From NCBI RefSeq assembly GCF_000024885.1, contig NC_013512.1, positions 1,922,001 to 1,986,000 of the forward strand: 64,000 bases of DNA, written 5' to 3'. Source of the DNA: Sulfurospirillum deleyianum DSM 6946. Its GTDB lineage: Bacteria > Campylobacterota > Campylobacteria > Campylobacterales > Sulfurospirillaceae. A program made the position numbers and the translations under genes. Shown piece after piece: positions 55,950-64,000 of the stretch; the stretch's first letter is position 1; each line of letters opens with the position of its first letter. The notes beneath the pieces were generated by a model. That model did not search any database. It was not told the DNA's origin and saw only the letters and a list, made by a program, of their open reading frames with translations.

Positions 55950-56350
55950 TTACTCATTCCAGTAAAAACAACATTTTCATCTTTAATTTTTGAAGCAAGT
56001 TCTTTCGCACCTGCACCAATCAATTTGATTTTGACAATACTGTTGGAAATTTTATGAACCTCTCTGATTGAATCAACAGTGATTTCAGCTAATTCTGCAA
56101 CAGCTGTAATTTTATCAATATTGATCACATAAGGCTTTACGATTTTAGAAGTAAAACCAACTTTTGGTAATCTTCTTTGAAGGGGTTGTTGACCACCTTC
56201 GAAACCTCTTTTACGCTTATAGCCTGTACGAGATTTTTGTCCGTTATTACCACGGCTAGCAGTTTTTCCCATACCACTACCTTGACCACGACCTACGCGT
56301 TTGATCTCTTTAGTAGAATTTTCTGCTGGGGTAAGATTATCTAATGCCAT
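55946..56350 (-). CDS. rplO: 50S ribosomal protein L15
   Basis: 134 residues. [24 protein letters not shown] in pieces and [21 protein letters not shown] are the signatures. The stop overlaps the secY start by 4 bases. Directly upstream is rpsE; rpmD, found here in many bacteria, is absent. Confidence 0.98.
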   Translation of the reverse strand: MALDNLTPAENSTKEIKRVGRGQGSGMGKTASRGNNGQKSRTGYKRKRGFEGGQQPLQRRLPKVGFTSKIVKPYVINIDKITAVAELAEITVDSIREVHKISNSIVKIKLIGAGAKELASKIKDENVVFTGMSK

Positions 56351-56369
56351 TTTGAATCCCTTTCTTCAC

Positions 56370-56813
56370 TTAGCTTTTAATCATACTAAGAGCTTTAATC
56401 GTTGCCCTTACTACATTAGAAGCGTTGTTTGAACCCAATGACTTTGTCAAAATATCTTTAATACCTGCAAGTTCAACAACAGGACGTGTTGCACCACCAG
56501 CAATAACACCAGTACCATCACTCGCAGGTTTTAAAATAATACGACTTGCATTAAATTTAACTTCAACATCATGTGCAATGGTTGAGCCTTTAATGTTCAC
56601 TTTGACAATGTTTTTAAATGCATCATCAACTGCTTTTCTAATCGCATCAGGAACCTCTTTAGCTTTACCAAAACCAAAGCCAACAAGACCTTTTTTATTT
56701 CCAACAACGACAAGTGCTGTAAATCTAAAACGTCTACCACCTTTAACAACTTTTGTTACGCGGCCAATATTGACGATGACTTCTTCAAACTCTTCTCTGT
56801 TATATTTTTCCAT
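56370..56813 (-). CDS. rpsE: 30S ribosomal protein S5
   Basis: 147 residues. [20 protein letters not shown] and [19 protein letters not shown] mark the N-terminal domain; [21 protein letters not shown] the C-terminal domain. It is shorter at both ends than E. coli S5, as usual in this phylum. Confidence 0.98.
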   Translation of the reverse strand: MEKYNREEFEEVIVNIGRVTKVVKGGRRFRFTALVVVGNKKGLVGFGFGKAKEVPDAIRKAVDDAFKNIVKVNIKGSTIAHDVEVKFNASRIILKPASDGTGVIAGGATRPVVELAGIKDILTKSLGSNNASNVVRATIKALSMIKS

Positions 56814-56837
56814 TGAATCGTTTTCCTCTTCTTTTTC

Positions 56838-57194
56838 TTATAGCACTATGCCGTTTGCTCTAAGGCCATCTGCAAAAGCAGCAACTACGCCATGATACAA
56901 ATAACCATTTCTATCGTAGACAACTTGAGTTAAATTTTTAGCCTTAAGTGTTTCTGCAAACGCTTTTGCAACTTCTGCTGCAGAAGCTTTACTTGCATTA
57001 AATCCTAATTTTTTACCATCCACACTTGCCAAAGTAACGCCTGTAGCATCATCAATTGCTTGCGCATAAAGATAACGATTAGATTTAAAAAGAGAAATTC
57101 TAGGTCTTACTTCTGTACCAGAAATATCTGCTCTGATTCTTCTTTTACGCTTAACTCTTAATGCAAGTTTACGTTTTAAAATATTTGCTCTCAT
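56838..57194 (-). CDS. rplR: 50S ribosomal protein L18
   Basis: 118 residues. Signatures: [40 protein letters not shown] in pieces, and [18 protein letters not shown] at the end. Binds 5S rRNA. Confidence 0.98.
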   Translation of the reverse strand: MRANILKRKLALRVKRKRRIRADISGTEVRPRISLFKSNRYLYAQAIDDATGVTLASVDGKKLGFNASKASAAEVAKAFAETLKAKNLTQVVYDRNGYLYHGVVAAFADGLRANGIVL

Positions 57195-57204
57195 TTCCTA
57201 CCCT

Positions 57205-57741
57205 CTACTTCTTGGAAGTTTTTCCGGCTTTACGGATAATAGTTTCATCAACATACTTAATACCCTTGCCTTTATATGGCTCAGGAGCCCTAAAACTTCT
57301 AATTTCAGCAGCAATTTGACCAACGACTTGCTTATCATCGCCTACAATCGTAATGACGTTTTTCTCTACACTAATTTGAATATCTTGTGGAAATTCATAA
57401 TTAATGGGATGAGAATAACCGAGTTGAAGCTCAAGAACTTTACCATTAACAGCAGCTCTATAACCTACACCGTTAATTTCAAGTTGCTTTTTAAAACCTT
57501 CCGTTAAACCTGTAACAATATTTTGACCAAGTGCACGGTATGTTCCCCAAAAAGCACTACTTTGTCTATCAGCACCTTTAGGAGCGAAAACCAATTCACC
57601 CTCTTGAACATTTACGTCAACATTGCCTTTAGTGTCCAAAACTTTTTGGACACTCCCTTTTTTAAATGCCACCAAATCACCATCGACAGATACTTCAATA
57701 CCTGCTGGAATCTTTATAGGCTTTTTACCAATACGAGACAT
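57205..57741 (-). CDS. rplF: 50S ribosomal protein L6
   Basis: 178 residues. [14 protein letters not shown] at the N-terminus; the second domain has [12 protein letters not shown] and the C-terminal [22 protein letters not shown] 74-base spacer without visible genes separates it from rpsH. Confidence 0.98.
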   Translation of the reverse strand: MSRIGKKPIKIPAGIEVSVDGDLVAFKKGSVQKVLDTKGNVDVNVQEGELVFAPKGADRQSSAFWGTYRALGQNIVTGLTEGFKKQLEINGVGYRAAVNGKVLELQLGYSHPINYEFPQDIQISVEKNVITIVGDDKQVVGQIAAEIRSFRAPEPYKGKGIKYVDETIIRKAGKTSKK

Positions 57742-57815
57742 TTTCTTTCCTTTTACTTGTCTACGATAAGCTTACATCTTAGAATGGATATCGAATACCA
57801 TAAAAGAACAGCTAA

Positions 57816-58211
57816 TTACCAGATACTACAAATAACTTCGCCACCAAGACCTGCTTTGTGTGCGTCATCATTACTAAGAACACCTTTTGATGTACTAACA
57901 ACAATCGTACCATAACCATTTTTGAAGCGTTTAATCTCATCTCGGCCTTTATAGACTCTACGTCCTGGCTTTGAGATTTTTTTTACTTCATTAATAACTT
58001 GTTGGCCTCTTGCATCATACTTCAAAACAACATTGATAAATTTCTTAGGACCTTCTTCAACAACGTTAAAACTTTCGATATAACCTTTGTTTTGGAAAAT
58101 AACTAAAATCGCTTCTACCAGTTTTGAATGCATTAATTTCGTTACATCAAGTTTTCTCATTGATGCATTTCTGATTCTCGTTAAAGAATCTGCTACTAGA
58201 TCATTAATCAT
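57816..58211 (-). CDS. rpsH: 30S ribosomal protein S8
   Basis: 131 residues. [20 protein letters not shown] at the N-terminus and [20 protein letters not shown] near the C-terminus are family signatures. Elsewhere S8 can repress the spc operon by binding its mRNA. Confidence 0.98.
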   Translation of the reverse strand: MINDLVADSLTRIRNASMRKLDVTKLMHSKLVEAILVIFQNKGYIESFNVVEEGPKKFINVVLKYDARGQQVINEVKKISKPGRRVYKGRDEIKRFKNGYGTIVVSTSKGVLSNDDAHKAGLGGEVICSIW

Positions 58212-58222
58212 AGTCTATTTCC

Positions 58223-58408
58223 TTACCAGCTTGCTTTTTTGAGGCCTGGAATAAGACCCTCATTTGCCATTTTACGAAGACAAATTCTGCAGATACCAAA
58301 ATCTCTGTAAACAGAGTGTGGACGTCCACAAATTTGACATCGTGTGTACGCTCTTACTTGAAACTTAGGCTTTCTTGCAGCCTTTGCAATCATTGATTTT
58401 TTAGCCAT
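58223..58408 (-). CDS. rpsN: 30S ribosomal protein S14 (zinc type)
   Basis: 61 residues. The four zinc cysteines are in [20 protein letters not shown] followed by CLRK, so this is the short C-plus type. The ATG at 58408 gives the standard N-terminus MAKKSMIAK; the longer in-frame reading to 58471 overlaps rplE. Confidence 0.98.
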   Translation of the reverse strand: MAKKSMIAKAARKPKFQVRAYTRCQICGRPHSVYRDFGICRICLRKMANEGLIPGLKKASW

Positions 58409-58409
58409 A

Positions 58410-58955
58410 TTATTTACCTTTTGCGAACGGCAAACCAATGAGTTCAAGAAGTCTAAATGCTTCTTTATCATTGCTAGCAGTTGTTACGACTGTAATATTC
58501 ATTCCGTGAGTTTTCATAATATTATCATATTCAACTTCTGGAAACATCAATTGCTCATTAAGACCAAAGTTATAGTTTGCTCTTCCATCAAATCCAGTTC
58601 TTGGAAGACCTCTAAAATCTTTTACTCTTGGAAGAGCAACCGAAATGAGTTTATCCAAAAATGCGTACATATTCTCTTTACGAAGAGATACTTTAACACC
58701 GACTGGATATCCAGCACGTACTTTAAAGCCCGCAACGGATTTTTTAGCATTCGCAACAACCGCTTTTTGACCAGCGATTAAAGAAATGGTATCAACGATA
58801 TTTTGCAATAATTTCGTATCTTTACCTTCTTCACCAGCTCCAACGCTAATAACAATTTTTTCAATCTTAGGAGCCAACATAGGGTTTGAAATATTAAACT
58901 CTTTAACCAATGCTGGTTGAACTTCAGCATTAAATTTCTCTTGCAATCTGTTCAT
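58410..58955 (-). CDS. rplE: 50S ribosomal protein L5
   Basis: 181 residues. Signatures: [40 protein letters not shown] and [20 protein letters not shown]. Binds 5S rRNA and contacts P-site tRNA. Confidence 0.98.
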   Translation of the reverse strand: MNRLQEKFNAEVQPALVKEFNISNPMLAPKIEKIVISVGAGEEGKDTKLLQNIVDTISLIAGQKAVVANAKKSVAGFKVRAGYPVGVKVSLRKENMYAFLDKLISVALPRVKDFRGLPRTGFDGRANYNFGLNEQLMFPEVEYDNIMKTHGMNITVVTTASNDKEAFRLLELIGLPFAKGK

Positions 58956-59191
58956 TATTTACCCTCTACTTTAGCCACATTAGAGATATGAATTGGTTTT
59001 TCAACATTGGCAAAACCACCTTTAGGATTACTCTCACTTGGCTTAATGGCTTTTTTTGCTACCTTGCAACCCTCAACGACAACTTGTGAAGTTTTTGGCA
59101 TAACTTGAAGCACTTTAGCTTCTTTACCTTTATCGTCGCCCGCGATAACTTTAACCGTATCGCCTTTTTTAATTTTCATCTTTGTTGCCAT
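58955..59191 (-). CDS. rplX: 50S ribosomal protein L24
   Basis: 78 residues. A KOW motif ([20 protein letters not shown]) opens the protein, and [18 protein letters not shown] closes it. Overlaps rplE and rplN by one base each. Confidence 0.98.
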   Translation of the reverse strand: MATKMKIKKGDTVKVIAGDDKGKEAKVLQVMPKTSQVVVEGCKVAKKAIKPSESNPKGGFANVEKPIHISNVAKVEGK

Positions 59192-59559
59192 TATAGTACC
59201 TCCGGCGCCAAAGATACGATTTTCATAAAGTTAGCATAACGAACTTCACGACCGACTGGTCCGAAAATCCTTGTACCAATTGGCTCTCTTTTATTATCAA
59301 GAATAACCGCTGCATTCTCATCAAAACGAATGAGTGAGCCGTTTTCTCTTTGAATCTCTTTTTTTGTTCTAACGATAACCGCTTTAACAACCTGTCCTTT
59401 TTTCACTTTACCACTTGGCAATGCTTTTTTGACAGAAGCGATAATAACATCACCTACTGTTGCATAACGACGCTTACTACCACCTAGAACTTTAATACAC
59501 ATAATTTCTTTAGCACCACTGTTATCAGCTACCGCTAATCTTGTAAAACTTTGAATCAT
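59191..59559 (-). CDS. rplN: 50S ribosomal protein L14
   Basis: 122 residues. [20 protein letters not shown] at the N-terminus, and the [20 protein letters not shown] stretch with SLAPEVL at the C-terminus, are diagnostic. Confidence 0.98.
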   Translation of the reverse strand: MIQSFTRLAVADNSGAKEIMCIKVLGGSKRRYATVGDVIIASVKKALPSGKVKKGQVVKAVIVRTKKEIQRENGSLIRFDENAAVILDNKREPIGTRIFGPVGREVRYANFMKIVSLAPEVL

Positions 59560-59810
59560 TATTCAACTCCTACTTTAACAATAGCACTGAGTCTGAAAGA
59601 CTTTCTTTTTGAAAGTGGTCTACACTCAATCGCACTTACCGTATCGCCAATTTTTACTTGGTTGCTCTCGTCATGGACTAGGTATTTTTTGAAACGTTTA
59701 ACGAACTTGCGATATCGTGGGTGCATTACACGTCTCTCTACCAAAACGGTGATAGTTTTGTCACCTGTCTTTTGAACAACTACGCCTTGAATCTCTCGTT
59801 TTAAAGCCAT
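59559..59810 (-). CDS. rpsQ: 30S ribosomal protein S17
   Basis: 83 residues, OB fold. [20 protein letters not shown] and then [19 protein letters not shown] are family signatures; the closing [11 protein letters not shown] is usual. Confidence 0.98.
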   Translation of the reverse strand: MALKREIQGVVVQKTGDKTITVLVERRVMHPRYRKFVKRFKKYLVHDESNQVKIGDTVSAIECRPLSKRKSFRLSAIVKVGVE

Positions 59811-59819
59811 TAGTTACCC

Positions 59820-60008
59820 CTACTTGTTTTGAGCAGAAATTGCCGTATTAATACGTGCGATATCTCTTCTAACTTCTTTAATCTCATTAGGATTAGTAAG
59901 TTGCATTGTTTTTAACTTTTGTCTTAATGTAAACAAAAGAACCTTTTTCTCTTTTAACAATTCTGCAAGCTCTGATGCGCTTTTGCTATTTAAATCAATA
60001 TACTTCAT
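59820..60008 (-). CDS. rpmC: 50S ribosomal protein L29
   Basis: 62 residues, a helical hairpin. [20 protein letters not shown] and then [16 protein letters not shown] match the family. It overlaps the end of rplP by 14 bases. Confidence 0.96.
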   Translation of the reverse strand: MKYIDLNSKSASELAELLKEKKVLLFTLRQKLKTMQLTNPNEIKEVRRDIARINTAISAQNK

Positions 60009-60420
60009 TTTCGCTCTCTCGAGTTACAATCTTGGTTTTGAAAGGCAATTTGTGCATTGCAAGGGTTAACGCTTCACGTGCCAACTCTTCAGGAACACCA
60101 GCCATTTCAAAAATAATTCTGCCAGGTTTAATATTCATAACCCATTTATCAACAGAGCCTTTACCTTTACCCATTCTGGTTTCAAGAGGTTTTGCTGTTA
60201 ATGGTTTATCTGGGAATACACGAATCCATGTTTTTGCTTGACGCTTAACGTGACGTGTGTATGCAATCCTTGCAGCTTCAATTTGGCGTGAATCAATACG
60301 ACCCGCCTCAACCGCTTTTAGACCAATTTCACCAAAAGAGATAGAAGCACCACTTTGCGCTTCACCGCGATTGCGGCCTTTCATCTGCTTTTTATATTTT
60401 GTTCTTTTAGGCATTAACAT
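59995..60420 (-). CDS. rplP: 50S ribosomal protein L16
   Basis: 141 residues. [19 protein letters not shown] at the N-terminus, [20 protein letters not shown] and then GSVDKWV. The first ATG (60420) is preferred because the MLMPKRTK form is usual in the phylum. Overlaps the rpsC stop by one base. Confidence 0.98.
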   Translation of the reverse strand: MLMPKRTKYKKQMKGRNRGEAQSGASISFGEIGLKAVEAGRIDSRQIEAARIAYTRHVKRQAKTWIRVFPDKPLTAKPLETRMGKGKGSVDKWVMNIKPGRIIFEMAGVPEELAREALTLAMHKLPFKTKIVTRESENEVY

Positions 60421-61133
60421 TAGTTTTTACCTCTCTCTTTACGTGCTCTAGGCTTTCTGGTATTTTCTTTTTCAGATGCTTCTTCTTTCTCAGGAGCAAG
60501 CCCCTTTACAAGAACTTCACCTTTAAAAATCCACACTTTAACACCAATAACACCGTATGTAGTGTGTGCTTCAGCAAAACCATAATCAATTTTTGCACGA
60601 AGTGTATGAAGAGGAACACGTCCTTCAAGATACCATTCAGTTCTTGCCATCTCTGCACCACCCAAACGACCAGCAACAGAAATTTTAATACCTTTAGCAC
60701 CTGATTTTTGTGCACCCTGAATCACTTTTTTCATAGCTCTTCTAAACGCAACACGACGCTCTAATTGCATGGCAACATTTTCTGCACATAGTTGAGCAGA
60801 AGATTGAGGACGTCTCTCTTCTTTAATATTAACATTGACATCTTTATTGATAAGCTTACTAAGTTTGAGTCTTAATTTCTCAATGTCAGAACCTTTTTTA
60901 CCAATAATGATACCAGGACGTGCAGCAACAACAGTGACTCTTAATTTCTTAGCTGTACGCTCAATTAAAATTTGACTCACGCCTGCATAGTAAAGTTCTT
61001 TTTTCAAAAATGTTCTGATTTTATAATCTTCACCAATGCTGGTTGCTAATGTTTGCTTACCAGGGAACCATCTTGAATCCCAGTTTCTATTAATACCAAG
61101 TCTTAAACCAATCGGATTTACTTTTTGACCCAT
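60420..61133 (-). CDS. rpsC: 30S ribosomal protein S3
   Basis: 237 residues. [20 protein letters not shown] at the N-terminus, the KH domain with [16 protein letters not shown], and the C-terminal domain with [20 protein letters not shown]. The C-terminal Lys/Glu/Arg-rich tail is a normal variation. Confidence 0.98.
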   Translation of the reverse strand: MGQKVNPIGLRLGINRNWDSRWFPGKQTLATSIGEDYKIRTFLKKELYYAGVSQILIERTAKKLRVTVVAARPGIIIGKKGSDIEKLRLKLSKLINKDVNVNIKEERRPQSSAQLCAENVAMQLERRVAFRRAMKKVIQGAQKSGAKGIKISVAGRLGGAEMARTEWYLEGRVPLHTLRAKIDYGFAEAHTTYGVIGVKVWIFKGEVLVKGLAPEKEEASEKENTRKPRARKERGKN

Positions 61134-61134
61134 C

Positions 61135-61467
61135 TTAGTCTTCCTTCTTTGCAGCTTTTGCTACTTCAACAATGATATGAGAAGTTGGTTTTCTAATGCC
61201 ACCAGCACTACCTCTTGCTCTTGGCATAAAACGCTTCAACACTGGACCTGCATCAACGCGGCAAGAAGCAACAACGACTTCATTTGGCTCAAATCCGCCA
61301 TTTGCAACTGCAGAAGCGATCACTTTAGAGATAATTTTTGCCGCTTTGTTAGGCATAAATTCTAAACTTGCCATAGCAAATTCTGCATTCATTCCTTGAA
61401 CTTCACGTGCAACTAACCTTGCTTTTGTAGGTGATAAACGGATAAATTTTAATACTGCTTTACTCAT
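61135..61467 (-). CDS. rplV: 50S ribosomal protein L22
   Basis: 110 residues from the ATG at 61467 ([20 protein letters not shown]). The longer in-frame reading to 61542 overlaps rpsS and has no family support. The loop segment [19 protein letters not shown] lines the exit tunnel, where changes give macrolide resistance in other bacteria; no unusual change is evident. Confidence 0.97.
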   Translation of the reverse strand: MSKAVLKFIRLSPTKARLVAREVQGMNAEFAMASLEFMPNKAAKIISKVIASAVANGGFEPNEVVVASCRVDAGPVLKRFMPRARGSAGGIRKPTSHIIVEVAKAAKKED

Positions 61468-61474
61468 CTTATAC

Positions 61475-61756
61475 CTACTTACCAATTTTTTTCTGAACAG
61501 AGCCTTTATGACCCTTGAACGTACGAGTTGGTGCAAATTCACCCATTTTATAGCCGATATGATTCTCTGTTACATAGACAGGTACAAAGTTTCTACCATT
61601 ATGAACATTAAATGTAAGTCCGATCATATCAGGAAGAATTGTACTTCTACGAGACCATGTCTTAATCGGCTTGTTTGATTTTGTCTCTTTTGCTTCGAGC
61701 GTTTTTTTCAACAAATGAGCGTCAACAAAAGGACCTTTTTTTAGCGATCTAGCCAT
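61475..61756 (-). CDS. rpsS: 30S ribosomal protein S19
   Basis: 93 residues. [18 protein letters not shown], then [20 protein letters not shown] and [15 protein letters not shown]-like [16 protein letters not shown]. Starts one base before rplB's stop. Confidence 0.98.
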   Translation of the reverse strand: MARSLKKGPFVDAHLLKKTLEAKETKSNKPIKTWSRRSTILPDMIGLTFNVHNGRNFVPVYVTENHIGYKMGEFAPTRTFKGHKGSVQKKIGK

Positions 61757-62587
61757 CTATTTTCCTTTTCTTCTAGAAATAATCAGTTTGTCGCTCGCTT
61801 TTTTCTTACGAGTTTTTCTACCTTTGGTTGGTTGTCCCCATGGAGTTACTGGATGACGTCCTGAGTTAGTTTTACCCTCACCACCACCGTGTGGGTGATC
61901 CACTGGGTTCATTGCAGAACCACGTGTTTGAGGTCTAATACCACGATGTCTGTTACGACCCGCTTTACCAATGACAACGTTTGCCCAATCTTCATTTCCA
62001 ACAACGCCAACAGTTGCCATACATTCAGCTAATATCTGTCTCATTTCACCACTAGGGAGTCTTACCATAACATATTGAGTCTCTTTACCCATAAGTTGAG
62101 CGTAACCACCAGCACTACGTGCCATCTGACCACCCTTACCAGGTTTAAGTTCAAGGTTATGTAAAATAGTACCTACAGGAATGTTTTTTAGCTTCATTGC
62201 GTTACCTGGTTTAATATCCAGTCCGCCTTCTGCTGATTGTACTTTATCGCCTACTTGAAGACCTGATGGTTGAAGAATATATCTCTTGTCGCCATCAACA
62301 TAGTTGATAAGTGCAATTCTACAGTTTCTGTTTGGATCATATTCGATTGCTGCTACAGTACCTTCGATGTTAAACTTTGTACGTTTAAAATCAATAATTC
62401 TGTAAAGTTTTTTGGCACCCGCTTCTTTATGACGAGAAGTGATTCTACCATTATTATTTCTACCTGCTGTTGCAGCAATTTTTACTAACAAAGAAGGAAC
62501 ACTTGCTTTTGCAGTAATATCTTTAGAATCAAGACTGGTTAAAAATCTACGACTCGGGGTGTAAGGTTTAAATGATTTTATTGCCAT
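61757..62587 (-). CDS. rplB: 50S ribosomal protein L2
   Basis: 276 residues. Seen: [20 protein letters not shown], the peptidyl-transferase-proximal [18 protein letters not shown] with its conserved His, and the Lys/Arg-rich C-terminus ending SRRKGK. Confidence 0.98.
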   Translation of the reverse strand: MAIKSFKPYTPSRRFLTSLDSKDITAKASVPSLLVKIAATAGRNNNGRITSRHKEAGAKKLYRIIDFKRTKFNIEGTVAAIEYDPNRNCRIALINYVDGDKRYILQPSGLQVGDKVQSAEGGLDIKPGNAMKLKNIPVGTILHNLELKPGKGGQMARSAGGYAQLMGKETQYVMVRLPSGEMRQILAECMATVGVVGNEDWANVVIGKAGRNRHRGIRPQTRGSAMNPVDHPHGGGEGKTNSGRHPVTPWGQPTKGRKTRKKKASDKLIISRRKGK

Positions 62588-62589
62588 GA

Positions 62590-62871
62590 TTACGCCTCCA
62601 CATTCTCAAGTTTTGCGCCTTCAGGCAACTGAACATAAAACTTTTTAAAATCATTACGTTTGCCTTCAATGCCTTTAAACTTCTTAACTTTTCCCATAAC
62701 TCTAAGAGAATTGATCTTAATAGGCGTGAAACCAAAATATTGTTTTAATACTTCTTTCAAGCCATTTTTTGTCATTCTAACAGATGTTTGAATAACGACC
62801 GTACCATTCTCTTGAAGGCTCAAGCTCTTTTCAGTATAAAGGATTGCTTTAATATCAGTAATATCAGCCAT
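62590..62871 (-). CDS. rplW: 50S ribosomal protein L23
   Basis: 93 residues. [20 protein letters not shown] and later [20 protein letters not shown] match L23. It sits at the tunnel exit and docks trigger factor and SRP. Confidence 0.97.
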   Translation of the reverse strand: MADITDIKAILYTEKSLSLQENGTVVIQTSVRMTKNGLKEVLKQYFGFTPIKINSLRVMGKVKKFKGIEGKRNDFKKFYVQLPEGAKLENVEA

Positions 62872-62873
62872 TC

Positions 62874-63488
62874 TTAGCCCTCTTTTGTGATTGTTTCAAG
62901 CACTGATTTTTCTATGATTACTGCATAGAAAGCAGTTGCTAAGTAAGCATTTAATTCGCTTGCATCAACAAGATAGCAATTTTGGATATTTCTAAACGCT
63001 AACATGGTTTTTTCATCAACCAACTCTTTAACGATTAATGCATCTCTTGTACCCAATGTTTTAATTATGCTTGCTGCATCTTTTGTTTTGCCTGATTCGA
63101 TATTTAAAGAATCAACAACAAAAAGTGCATTGTTTGCCGCTTTTTCATTCAAAGCAAACTCTAACGCTAATCTTTTTTGTTTTTTATTGACTTTCAAATC
63201 ATAATTTCTGTTAGCTTTAGGACCGAATGCAGCACCACCGCCAACCCATACAGGACTTCTTCTACTACCAGCACGAGCACCACCACGACCTTTTTGAGCC
63301 CATGGTTTTTTACCACCACCACTGACTTCACCTTTTGTTTTAGAGTGAGCCGTGTTTGAGCGGAGCGCAGCTTGGTATGATTTAACATAAAGATATAAGT
63401 TGTGTGAGTGAATCTCTTCAAAACTTGCTGGAAGAGCTAATGCACCAACATTTTCTAGTTTTTCATTTAATACGATTGCGCTACTCAT
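62874..63488 (-). CDS. rplD: 50S ribosomal protein L4
   Basis: 204 residues. The tunnel-loop segment has [20 protein letters not shown] and then [20 protein letters not shown]. The C-terminal Rossmann-like part is divergent but normal. In other bacteria L4 also regulates the S10 operon. Confidence 0.98.
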   Translation of the reverse strand: MSSAIVLNEKLENVGALALPASFEEIHSHNLYLYVKSYQAALRSNTAHSKTKGEVSGGGKKPWAQKGRGGARAGSRRSPVWVGGGAAFGPKANRNYDLKVNKKQKRLALEFALNEKAANNALFVVDSLNIESGKTKDAASIIKTLGTRDALIVKELVDEKTMLAFRNIQNCYLVDASELNAYLATAFYAVIIEKSVLETITKEG

Positions 63489-64000
63489 TTAACAATCCTT
63501 GCTTTACCTAATGATCCATTTGCGCCAGGAACTGATCCCTTAACAGCTAAAATGCCATTTTCTGCGTCAAATGAAACGATCTCATTTTGTACTGTCACTT
63601 GGGTATTACCATAGTGACCAGGCATTTTTTTGCCTTTTTGAACACGACCTGGCCATTCACAGTTACCAATTGAACCAGGAGCTCTATGGAAACGGCTACC
63701 ATGTCCACCAGGACCACCATGAAAGTTGTGACGTTTAATAACACCTGTAAAACCTCTACCTTTTGTGTTCAAAGAAACTTTTAATCTCTGTGCTTCACTC
63801 AAAGGTGCAGTGCTTAAATCGCCTACTTCAGTATTTGTAACATCCAATGTAACAAAACGATTAAATGCAGCAGAAAGATTATACTTTTTTTGCTGACCTG
63901 CAATTGCTTTGTTCATTTTTTTGCCACTCACATAAGAAACTAAAGCACGTTTGTTCTCATCCACTGAACATACTTTTGCTTCTAACACTCTGAGTAACGT
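63485..64000 (-). CDS. rplC: 50S ribosomal protein L3 (C-terminal part; start lies outside the window)
   Basis: The last 171 residues of L3; the frame is open to the window edge (reading Thr-Leu-Leu-Arg-Val-Leu-Glu-Ala from 64000). The apparent start at 63988 is an internal GTG, not a real start. Signatures: [34 protein letters not shown], and [14 protein letters not shown]. About 20 N-terminal residues and rpsJ should lie just to the right. Confidence 0.97.
   Translation of the reverse strand, partial: TLLRVLEAKVCSVDENKRALVSYVSGKKMNKAIAGQQKKYNLSAAFNRFVTLDVTNTEVGDLSTAPLSEAQRLKVSLNTKGRGFTGVIKRHNFHGGPGGHGSRFHRAPGSIGNCEWPGRVQKGKKMPGHYGNTQVTVQNEIVSFDAENGILAVKGSVPGANGSLGKARIVK

Noticed and set aside
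55946-56370. A missed rpmD (L30) gene between rpsE and rplO
   Set aside because: The 19-base gap leaves no room; absence of L30 is normal in this phylum.
63986-63988. Start codon of rplC at 63988
   Set aside because: It is a GTG coding for Val inside the L3 gene; the frame stays open to the window edge and L3 normally has about 25 more residues.

Overview
The window looks like a chromosomal segment of a Campylobacterota (Epsilonproteobacteria) organism, most like Sulfurospirillum or a close relative. Signs are the low-GC sequence, the ccoNOQP cluster followed by a DUF4006 protein and FixH, the FliJ-like/MotE flagellar pair, AddAB recombination proteins, pyruvate:ferredoxin oxidoreductase, and a spc operon with no rpmD (L30) between rpsE and rplO. 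The genus is an inference from gene order and protein resemblance. I saw no rRNA, tRNA, CRISPR array, insertion sequence or prophage. No gene-free stretch exceeds 300 bases.

Layout. 1-7.0 kb: start of an RND efflux adaptor, bacteriohemerythrin, a YhbP-type protein, sstT, luxS, a Na/Pi-cotransporter operon with a small protein and a lipoprotein, then DsrE-like, J-domain and small zinc-ribbon-like proteins. 7.0-16 kb: an exported superoxide dismutase, the large PFOR gene, a HAD phosphatase, a DUF4197 protein, an OmpA-family protein and a peptide-binding protein, followed by a candidate small RNA. 16-20 kb: YjbR-like, DUF523, purT, two accessory genes (one with DUF3223/HNH-like features) and rplM-rpsI. 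20-25 kb: addA/addB. 25-33 kb: cbb3 oxidase genes ccoNOQP with DUF4006, a 34-residue membrane peptide, a TPM-like protein and FixH, next to a two-component system and a TauE/SafE-like protein. 33-50 kb: carA, DUF507, motE/fliJ-like, purA, hisZ, an aminotransferase, two tandem chemoreceptors, gph, tkt, a polyprenyl synthase, a PDZ protein, ybaB, panD, murE, a TPR-like protein and a NifU-like protein. 50.5-64 kb: the S10-spc-alpha ribosomal supercluster from rplQ to a partial rplC, all on the minus strand.

How the genes work together. Respiration (cbb3 oxidase and its assembly helpers), oxygen handling (SOD, hemerythrin) and oxygen-sensitive anaerobic carbon metabolism (PFOR) fit a microaerophile or facultative anaerobe. 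The ribosomal block and the purine, pyrimidine, pantothenate and peptidoglycan genes are housekeeping.

The main unexplained signal is a short palindrome, TTACATGTAA (usually TTTACATGTAAA), which I counted 29 times by eye: about one per 2 kb, on average, up to 54.6 kb and none in the last 9.4 kb. It lies both inside genes, where it usually reads Leu-His-Val-Lys or similar, and between genes, where it abuts ribosome binding sites or builds a terminator-like hairpin. It behaves like a highly iterated palindrome or uptake-sequence-like element.
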